From contig JAKTNV010000014.1 in the NCBI GenBank assembly GCA_022747635.1, forward strand, positions 10,551,110 to 10,615,109: a stretch of DNA of 64,000 nucleotides. Direction: 5' to 3'. Made by a program: the position numbers and the translations under genes. Below the pieces are notes generated by a model that worked only from the letters and a program-made list of their open reading frames with translations, had not been told where the DNA came from and did not search any database. The DNA comes from Hetaerina americana (Eukaryota > Arthropoda > Insecta > Odonata > Calopterygidae). How positions within the stretch are numbered: the stretch's first letter is position 1; each line of letters starts with the position of its first letter. Positions 57,478-64,000 of this stretch are shown here, piece by piece.

Positions 57478-57558
57478 TCTACAAGTAGACAATACTCCCC
57501 AAGACGACGCAGGGCGTGTGGCGGGGCTTGCTAGGGCCCCAGCAATACATGTTTGATA
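57478..57558 (-). mobile_element. LINE-J tail, decayed
   Basis: The plus strand has CTACAAGTAGACAATACTCC and then GCAGGGCGTGTGGCGGGGCT and TGCTAGGGCCCCAGC, matching the tail and hairpin block with several changes. Confidence 0.6.
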
Positions 57559-57634
57559 AGCAATGTGCGATATAAGTAAAGCAAAGGAAGAACAATTGTT
57601 GAAATCTGCCATTGGTAGTACCTATCTACCATAT

Positions 57635-58222
57635 GTACCCTCAGCGTCTAAGGAACAATTAGTTCTATTCAATTGCATGCACTTTCATTAACCTGGCGTG
57701 TTTTGTTGTCAAAACCCTTTCTTTCCGAATGATCTCATTAGAATTCCATTGAGGGGTGTATTGCCTTGACAATATTACTTGCTCTAATTAGTCTGTTTTT
57801 GGTTTCCCCTTCCAACCTTCGTCCCTCCCTGGGCGGAGGGGGGGAGGCTCTCCCGCTGCCTGTAACTTTGGGCCACATCCCCTGCCAGTATCCTTGGGGA
57901 GGAGAACGTTTTATGTTGTATGTTCATATGGTGGTGGAGTTTCGCATTCTTGCTTTTCATATTCTGGCTTGCGCGTTGTTGGATGAATTTCATACTGCAT
58001 ACTGGGGTGCAATTATTTATCGGATGATAGTGTGTGTTTGCATGCGTGTTGAATGGGGGAATTTTTGCATGAGTGTATACGCCACTTAGGGTATAGTTTT
58101 GCATGTATGTGTTGTTTTTGCACGTGGTATTGTTCCTTTTTACGGGTGGTGACCTAGCACCCCCTCTATATGCCCTTGCGGCGGCTTGCGGGATATACGT
58201 AATATAGATGTAGATGTATCTA
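57635..58222 (+). mobile_element. LINE-J 3' UTR copy with tail
   Basis: This stretch matches the reverse complement of 61556-62140 over most of its length. Shared words include GAACAATTAGTTCTATTC near its start (partner GAATAATTAGTTCTACTT, minus strand), GTTATTGT-like and CATGCAAAAATTCCCCC-like segments (minus strand), and GTGGTATTGTTCCTTTTTAC. It ends with GCCCTTGCGGCGGCTTGCGG and a TAGATGTAGATG tail at about 58205-58222. Frames on either strand align conceptually between copies, but they change length and are Cys-rich or low-quality, so I treat the region as non-coding. Confidence 0.72.
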
Positions 58223-58354
58223 TTTTATCTTATCCTGGTGGTCAAATCTGGAAATGTAAAGTGAGGCCAAAATAGTTTACACGGTATCGCTGGTAACCCC
58301 GGTTTTTCTATACCTTTGTTCTATGCTCTATGTTCTAAATGGTACCCTGAGGGT

Positions 58355-58540
58355 CATCGACCGCTTGGGTGTGTGGCAGGGGGTGATTACACACCAGGCA
58401 TGCAAAAATTAAGTTTTTCTCAATTTATACTCGTAAGCATGTAAAATATTCAGAGATCATGACAACTTAAGATACATGCACTACGTCATTTAAGTTATAT
58501 AGACTTTTTTATGCATATATGAGGAATTTTTAGTGAAAAG
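58355..58540 (-). mobile_element. LINE-J-related 3' fragment, divergent
   Basis: The plus strand GACCGCTTGGGTGTGTGGCA, GGGGGTGATTACACACCAGG and CATGCAAAAATTAAG match the copy at 63042-63190 better than the main subfamily, including AGCATGTAAAAT and ATCATGACA further on. It indicates a second tail subfamily. Confidence 0.55.
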
Positions 58541-58580
58541 GATGATAATCTAAGGTTAGGTGCGATCATGACAACGTACT

Positions 58581-58751
58581 AGATGCCGTCCGTCGGATGG
58601 GACGTTAAGCTGCGGACCCCTTGGTGCCTTTCGTCAAAAGTAGACTTATGTCGACGCCGGGTTTCTCTCCACCCTTTCGTTCTTTCCCATCCATCCTTAA
58701 TGGCCCAAATTACAGTTTGCGATAGCCTCCCCTAAATCTACTGCTACCATT
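58581..58751 (+). mobile_element. SINE-1 copy, 5'-truncated (171 bp)
   Basis: It begins inside the SINE-1 body at GCCGTCCGTCGGATGGGACG and continues through GACGCCGGGTTTCTCTCC to a tail with ACT-like triplets. ACAACGTACT at 58571-58580 and ACAACATACT at 58752-58761 form a 10-bp target-site duplication with one change. The tRNA-like head is missing. Confidence 0.8.
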
Positions 58752-58839
58752 ACAACATACTGCGTTAGACTAGAATTAAAGGAAGAGAAAAATACCTTTT
58801 CCCCTGAAGCGCGTTCGAAAATTCCGTTGCCTTTATTTT

Positions 58840-59400
58840 TCTTTGAAAATATGACATCTAAAATCTATGTTTTACACTTAATCTCTCTAATTTTGTTGAC
58901 ATCTTCTCTCCGTTGGGGCTTGATGTACAAGGGAGTTTATCTGTAATTTAACTTACGCTCTGGGAGTGATTCCCAACCTAGTTCCTATAATAATGTCGAT
59001 ACGCTGCTAAGTTAAACATAAGGGTGTTTTAAAAATCTATTTCCTCTACGCTGTGCGCGATCTAATTCAACAATCAATCCGACCTCATCAGGACCCATAT
59101 GCTAACAGCAAATTCTAATTATGCCTAAAGAGCGGGGTACATCGCACTTAAACCTTCTTGTCGCATCGCCTCGTTGCGCTTCTGATAAATATTGTTTTTC
59201 TTAGCTTGTCCACATATTCTCTGTGTCATCAATGAGGAGAGGTCGTGAGTGAGGGAAACGCTCTACTATTCAATCGAGTGTATACTTCTTATTATGGCAT
59301 TTCTGATGTAGTAGGCGTTCGGGAGGGAACTACTCATACTCATGTTTACAAAGCTTGGCGGAAACTATTTTGTGGAATAATGGAGACATATGGTGAGAAA
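58840..59400 (-). pseudogene. LINE-J relic (RT C-terminal part)
   Basis: The minus strand reads GLIVELDRAQRRGNRFLKH near 59070 and, a little further, LSSVSTLL and ELGWESLPERKLNYR near 58960. Upstream similarity (a decayed SLTHDLS-like and CGQAKK-like segment) extends to about 59390. Many stops are present. The stretch 58990-59110 is close in DNA sequence to 21985-22080. Confidence 0.68.
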
Positions 59401-60950
59401 TTGGTGAAAACGCTTTGAAAGAAGGAATTAAATATGTTTGTCTATTCTATATTGCTGGTTATTCTTTCGCCCTTATCGTTTTTGAGTGACTTAGACATGT
59501 GGACTGTTACTTATTTCCCTGAACCTCTAACGTACGACCAAAATGCTTTCGGATTCTCTTTCGAAATTTCTACTTATCTATTCATCTTGAATTCGCTTAA
59601 CACTTTCCGAAATACTTTCTTGGTATTCGCCCTATATATCGTGTAATGATAAGTGATCTCATTAATTTTGTCGCTAGAGATATCGGTCGTAATATTTTCA
59701 TTTGGCGTACATATCCTTTGACGTCTTAACGTTTTTCTTACTTCTGCGTTGCATCATTTCGTTTCCGTAACATCTTTTATAAATTTACTTGGAATGAACA
59801 AGTTGACTGCTGAGCGCGCAATGTCAAGGAAATGATTCTACGTATTCTCAGTATTCAGGTGTTTGCTATCTTTCTGAAAATGTATAAATTAACCGCTATA
59901 ACACGAATTTTAAGCTGCAATAGTTTCCAATTTTAAGCAAGTAAAATTTTTTATAAGCTAAATTGTAAGCTATTTTTCCTCATATCTGAGCTATTATAGA
60001 AAACTTAGCATTCGCAGCTTCGTGGCGCTAATTCTTTTAAGAGTGTATAAGCATTCTAATAGTGTTAACCTTAGTTTTTCTTTGAGCATTCAAAAAAGAT
60101 CGGTAATTTACAGTCTTCAGTTAGTCACGATCACAAAGAGGGCAGACTTATGCTTGCGTCAAATATTTTCGTCATTACTATGAAATGGCGGAGAAGACCT
60201 TGGAAATTCTGGGAAAATTCATTTCCCAAGACGCATATGTATACTTCGCAGATAAAGAGTAATGGAGGAGCATCTATTCAAAAAGAAGGCACCCATCGAT
60301 AAAGGTTATCGAGACCAGACTAAAGAAGTTTTCACATCCGATGCTTTGGAAGGATTCAGAGATAATCTTCTGGAATTATGTTTCATTCAGTTGAAGTCAT
60401 TTTTTTATCTCCATAACAAAGGAATGAATGACTTGGGTAGGAAAGGAAATTATTTTTAACTGTCTTCCGTCAGCAAGAAGTACTGACCTCATTTGGGGTT
60501 AAAATCTCCATGATATCATGGGTGCAAGGAGCCTTATCTGTGGCCATGACTCTAAGCCCAAAGAGGTTCCTTCGCTGGCTTTGGTGCGAGGACAAGATTA
60601 TCCAAGTCCTACATGTTAAAAAATTCTTTTCAAAAAAATTATCTATTCATAGTTATTTTGACGCCGGAACCCGGAAAATCAACTCATTTCCTGGTTATTC
60701 ATGGAGATGCATAGGCTTATAGCGAGAGTCGCACAGTTGGCAGTTCGAATTTAGTCGAAAAATAAGGAAACTAGGAATGATATTTGATGATTTCCAGAAT
60801 GTTGTGAAATCAGGCAATACGGTTACGTAATAAAAAAAACTGTTCCATACTAAAGGAAAATTACACTTAATCCGGAAAATGTGCAAAGTGTAGTAATTAG
60901 AAATAAACTTTAAAAAATACTTTTATTAACGACTGGTAACTTAATAGCTC
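59401..60950. other. Unassigned AT-rich DNA
   Basis: No gene is supported. Frames of 65-70 codons at 59434-59646 and 60262-60459 have no recognised motif. Confidence 0.4.
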
Positions 60951-60954
60951 TCCC

Positions 60955-61440
60955 CAAACTACCCACAGAATTCATTTTATCAAACTAACGAGTGTAGAAT
61001 CCATAAAGTATCTAGATACCACTCTTGCCCATGATCTCTCATGGGGTAAAAATATTAGATAGATATATGAGGAAGCGAAAACCGTACATTAGTTTTTGTC
61101 AAGAGGGTATTGCGAAAATCCGATGAGAAAGTTCAAGAGCGATGTTACTACTAGCTCTTCAGATACTGGCTGAAGTATCCTGCCAGTTTCTGGGGTTCTC
61201 ATGAGGCAGATTTAATAAAATAAATGAGTTAGATTGCGTGGGGGAGCTAGCTTTGTCAAATGAGTATGTAGCAATGGCAGCAGTGTGACGAAATTGTTGA
61301 AAGATATGGGGTTGAATCTCTTCCAAAACCGAATATTGATTTTTAGAATGAATGTCTTTAGTTAATTTGGGACTGATCAGTTTTCCGAAGACTTACTGCA
61401 CATTTAAAAAATCAAAAATTACTTTGATATGAATTTCCCT
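60955..61440 (+). pseudogene. LINE-J relic (RT end and thumb)
   Basis: The plus strand reads SVESIKYLDTTLAHDLSWGK, the YLGV...DLSWG motif after RT, near 60990-61050. A broken SRGYCENPMRKFK follows, then SSVTKLLKDMGLN near 61280 and RILIFRMNVFS at the end. Stops and shifts occur every 20-40 codons. Confidence 0.65.
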
Positions 61441-61555
61441 TTATAATGTAGATTTACTTTACGCTTTTACTTGAACACTTCCACAAACTTAGTCGTCATC
61501 ACTACAAATAAAGCTGTGTTGTCACCAATTCACTGTACTGATCGAACATCTAATT

Positions 61556-62140
61556 AATACCCCGCAAGCCGCCGCAAGGGCGTGTGGCGTGGGGTGTTAG
61601 GTCACCAGCCGTAAAAAGGAACAATACCACATGCAAAACAACAACGTGGAAAAATACACCCACAGCAGCGCAAGCACTCATGCAAAAATCCCTTCATCCA
61701 ATACTCATGCAAACACATCAACAAACAACTGCACCCCAGGATGCAGCACGAAAGCCATCCTACAACACGCAAGCCAGGACACAACAAGCAAGAATGTGAA
61801 ACACTACTACCACATGAACATGCACCACAAAACACTCTAACCCCCGAAGAGACTGTAAAAGGCAGGGAATGCGACCCAACGATTGCAGGTAGCAGGAATT
61901 TGCCCCCGCGGAGAGGGACGAGGGATTGAAAAGGAGACTTAAAAACAGGTGAACAGAACACGAATGAGGTCATTCCGAAAGAATGGGTTATTGTAACAAA
62001 ACACACGAGGATAGTGGAAGAGCATGCATGCAGCCCCCGCCACACGCCCTTGCGGCGGCTTGCGGGGTATTATATAGATGTAGATGTAAGTAGAACTAAT
62101 TATTCCCTAGACGCTGAGGGTGGCAAGTGGAATTTTTGCT
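61556..62140 (-). mobile_element. LINE-J 3' UTR copy with tail, carrying a nested tail insertion
   Basis: On the minus strand the element runs from about 62140 to its tail at 61551-61562. The hairpin block is at 61562-61600 and the 3' UTR is shared with 57635-58222 and, in part, with 39600-39760. A 60-bp block in opposite orientation (62033-62092) interrupts it; the block is missing at the matching place in 57635-58222. A 147-codon Cys-rich frame on the minus strand (61602-62045) has no counterpart of equal length in the other copies and I do not call it a gene. Confidence 0.72.
62033..62092 (+). mobile_element. Nested LINE-J tail insertion (about 60 bp)
   Basis: CCCCCGCCACACGCCCTTGC, GGCGGCTTGCGGGGTATTAT and a TAGATGTAGATG tail. 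The homologous sequence at about 57650-57690 lacks this block, which acts as an empty site. The exact target-site duplication is not clear. Confidence 0.68.
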
Positions 62141-62890
62141 ATCTATAACCCTGCAGTTGCTATCCCGTATTGTCCGTGGGAAGGAGTCCTTGAGTCGGCT
62201 AGTTCTGGCATGTATTTCCCGAATTTTATATGCATGATCCAATCGACCAATATATGTAGGAGTACGAATAATTTGCGAGACCTCGGTCCTGAAACATGCG
62301 GATCTGAATTTATTTAATAATTTCAATCTTGCATTGAATCGTCTCTCTTCTAATGATTTCCACCAACAATGTCATCTTGCCAAATTTCTCTCTAATAAAT
62401 CTTCATCCTAATATACTTGAATATATTTGAATCGTTCGCCCTGCATGAGTAGAATGTAAACAGGTAATTGCTGGCTGCGTTACATGTGAACCCGCGAGGT
62501 TTAATGGGTTCTGTTGATGTTCCCGTCTTGTTTGTGGTCCGTATAAATTTGTGACTTTTGCAAACGGTTTTTCCCCTTAATTAATAACCCCTTCCGGGCG
62601 ATTAAGCAGATTTAGATGTAGATATAGGGCTTGGGTGTTTTTAATTGTTTCTATTGTTATATCAATGTTAAAAGTCCGATGTAAAGGCCAAAGTGTTGTT
62701 TTTGGATTAATGTGAAATAAATACCATATTACCCTCCCATTGATTTCTCGCCTCAGTTTCACGTCTAGCACTTCCTTGTCCCGAATTCTGTGTTCAATCT
62801 TCCTATTTTTTTAAAGCCGTCTTCCTAAACACATCTAATGTGATTCATTGCCTCCTGACCCTATTTCTAGGTAATATTCCCATTCATCTA
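62141..62890. other. Unassigned DNA with one possible decayed tail
   Basis: No gene is supported. At about 62585-62625 CCTTCCGGGCGATTAAGCAG and then TAGATGTAGATA may be a decayed plus-strand LINE-J tail. Confidence 0.4.
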
Positions 62891-62894
62891 AACA

Positions 62895-62950
62895 CTATCC
62901 ACATCTACACATTAAGCCGCAATCCTTCACAAGGACGTTTGACGGGTGAG
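62895..62950 (-). mobile_element. LINE-J tail, decayed
   Basis: The plus strand CCACATCTACACATTAAGCC and CTTCACAAGGACGTTTGACG follow the order tail then hairpin block, with many changes. Confidence 0.45.
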
Positions 62951-63041
62951 TTCATTGTTTCGTACGACGTTTACTTAATTTCTTTTTTGAGATATTTGTA
63001 AAAATATCTTGTATCTGCCTTCTACTGTAAACCGTATCTAC

Positions 63042-63190
63042 ATACATGCACCTTACAAGCTACCTCTAACGTATGTGGCAGGGGGGTAATTCATTACCAA
63101 GCATGCAACATCCAAAAATAATTTTTTACTTAGGTAAATACATATGTAAAATTATTAAAGTTATATGTCATGATAAATACCGGTAAATGA
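63042..63190 (-). mobile_element. LINE-J-related 3' fragment, second subfamily
   Basis: The plus strand ATCTACATACATGCACCTTA, then CGTATGTGGCAGGGGGG and CATTACCAAGCATGCAAC, matches 58355-58540 in order and wording. Confidence 0.55.
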
Positions 63191-63544
63191 ACTGCGGTAT
63201 CTTCTTAGACATACTTCTCCAAGCATAAGAGAATAACTGTAGGTAGTAGGGAGGACAATAAGCTAAGCTAGATGAAATAATGACAATAAAATAGGTTACT
63301 TACGTGAGAAAATAATTTTTTTCCCAAATCCTCAGCAAGGGCCGCTATATTCTATATTTAATTATCTAGAAAACTTACCTCGTGGAAAAAATAGCCCTTG
63401 ATTAAAACTAAGATGGGCGTTCACATAATTGTGTACGAATTGGTGTGGGCTCAACCCCTAATAATTTCTTAGGACGGGCTTTTCGGAGAGGTAAAATGAA
63501 ATTCATTCTTCCCCTTTCCCTCATCCCTTTAACTTTCCATCTGG

Positions 63545-63612
63545 TGCTTGCACCCCCTGCCACACACCTTTAAGGACGTTGGCGGGGTATTTTTGTAGGT
63601 GTTGATATGTGG
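63545..63612 (+). mobile_element. LINE-J tail, decayed
   Basis: Plus-strand orientation: GCACCCCCTGCCACACACCT, GACGTTGGCGGGGTATTTTT, then GTAGGTGTTGATATG as a worn TAGATG-type tail. Confidence 0.55.
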
Positions 63613-64000
63613 AAGGGCATGAATCCCGTAACTGTCCTAGACCCTTGTTCAGAATTTATTTATTTTTTTACGAATGCCTGCTATCGGTTGAGATTCACAC
63701 TCATGAATCGCCTCCTCTACACGTCCCAATAGTTTGCTTGCAGATTTACATCGTGCGAAAGTAGACCGCCTTTCACATTCGACCGAGCGACGTCACTCCT
63801 CGAGAATTGACGAAAAGTGTCTCCTCTTCCATTTTCACGTTACCGAGCGGGCGACCTGTTGCTCTGTCCCGCGACCGCATTCGAAAAACCTCCCCGGTAC
63901 GCTTCACGGGCCCCGAAAAATGCATCACCCACCCGCTCGGAGCGACCACCCCCAACTAAAACCCCCTCCCACCGAATAACACGAGAGAGGGAGGGTGTGT
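63613..64000. other. Unassigned DNA at the window edge
   Basis: The last 250 bases become GC-rich and CpG-rich. No gene or repeat is recognised. It could be the edge of a promoter region outside the window. Confidence 0.35.

Noticed and set aside
61602..62045. 147-codon Cys-rich protein on the minus strand
   Set aside because: It lies inside a LINE 3' UTR copy. The homologous copies do not keep the frame length, and a nested tail insertion supplies its start region.
61556..62092. Inverted GC-rich ends (hairpin plus TAGATG) read as terminal inverted repeats of a MITE
   Set aside because: The homologous copy at 57635-58222 lacks the block at the far end, single tails occur alone with their own target-site duplications, and copies at 39541 and 55130 run into reverse-transcriptase coding sequence.

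Overview
The window looks like animal nuclear DNA, most likely from an arthropod. It has AT-rich intergenic DNA, spliced genes, TA-targeted mariner transposons, Jockey/CR1-type LINEs and tRNA-derived SINEs. The species cannot be named from the sequence alone. Only one host gene is clearly supported: the last coding exon (8161-8681, + strand) of a dual-specificity MAP-kinase phosphatase. Its catalytic signature and long Ala/Pro/Glu-rich tail are visible. Its earlier exons are not recognisable in the window, so bases 1-8160 are probably intron and/or flanking DNA. These contain long GC-rich, strand-asymmetric low-complexity stretches. An AT-rich, repeat-poor stretch to about 12.9 kb may be a long 3' UTR.

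From about 15 kb to the end the window is a graveyard of mobile elements. 15-30 kb: two copies of a tRNA-derived SINE (SINE-1), one copy of a second, 141-bp SINE (SINE-2) with a 12-bp target-site duplication, a broken mariner, a purine-rich tract, and decayed LINE pieces. 30-33 kb: two overlapping pieces of an endonuclease/reverse-transcriptase type LINE, interleaved with two Penelope-like ends that each run into a (TA)n tract. 33.4-39.1 kb: a young LTR retrotransposon on the minus strand with gag and protease joined by a textbook -1 frameshift signal, but with no reverse transcriptase or integrase and with a truncated 5' LTR. 48.6-51.3 kb: two mariner elements sitting side by side in one TA microsatellite. 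The first has a complete D,D34D transposase. The second has 150-bp perfect inverted repeats that have replaced the end of its transposase gene.

From 39.5 kb to the end a Jockey/CR1-type LINE family dominates. Its copies run from RT-coding remnants to tiny 49-73 bp insertions that keep only a GC-rich 3' hairpin and a (TAGATG)n tail. The copy at 39541-40310 joins the tail to RT-coding sequence and so identifies the whole family.

The elements act as three retrotransposition systems (LINE, SINE, LTR) plus one cut-and-paste system (mariner). No operon-like or defence-like gene cluster is present. The most unusual items are the gag-pro frameshift in a pol-less LTR element, the fold-back mariner, the micro-insertions of the LINE tail, and the hammerhead-like Penelope ends.
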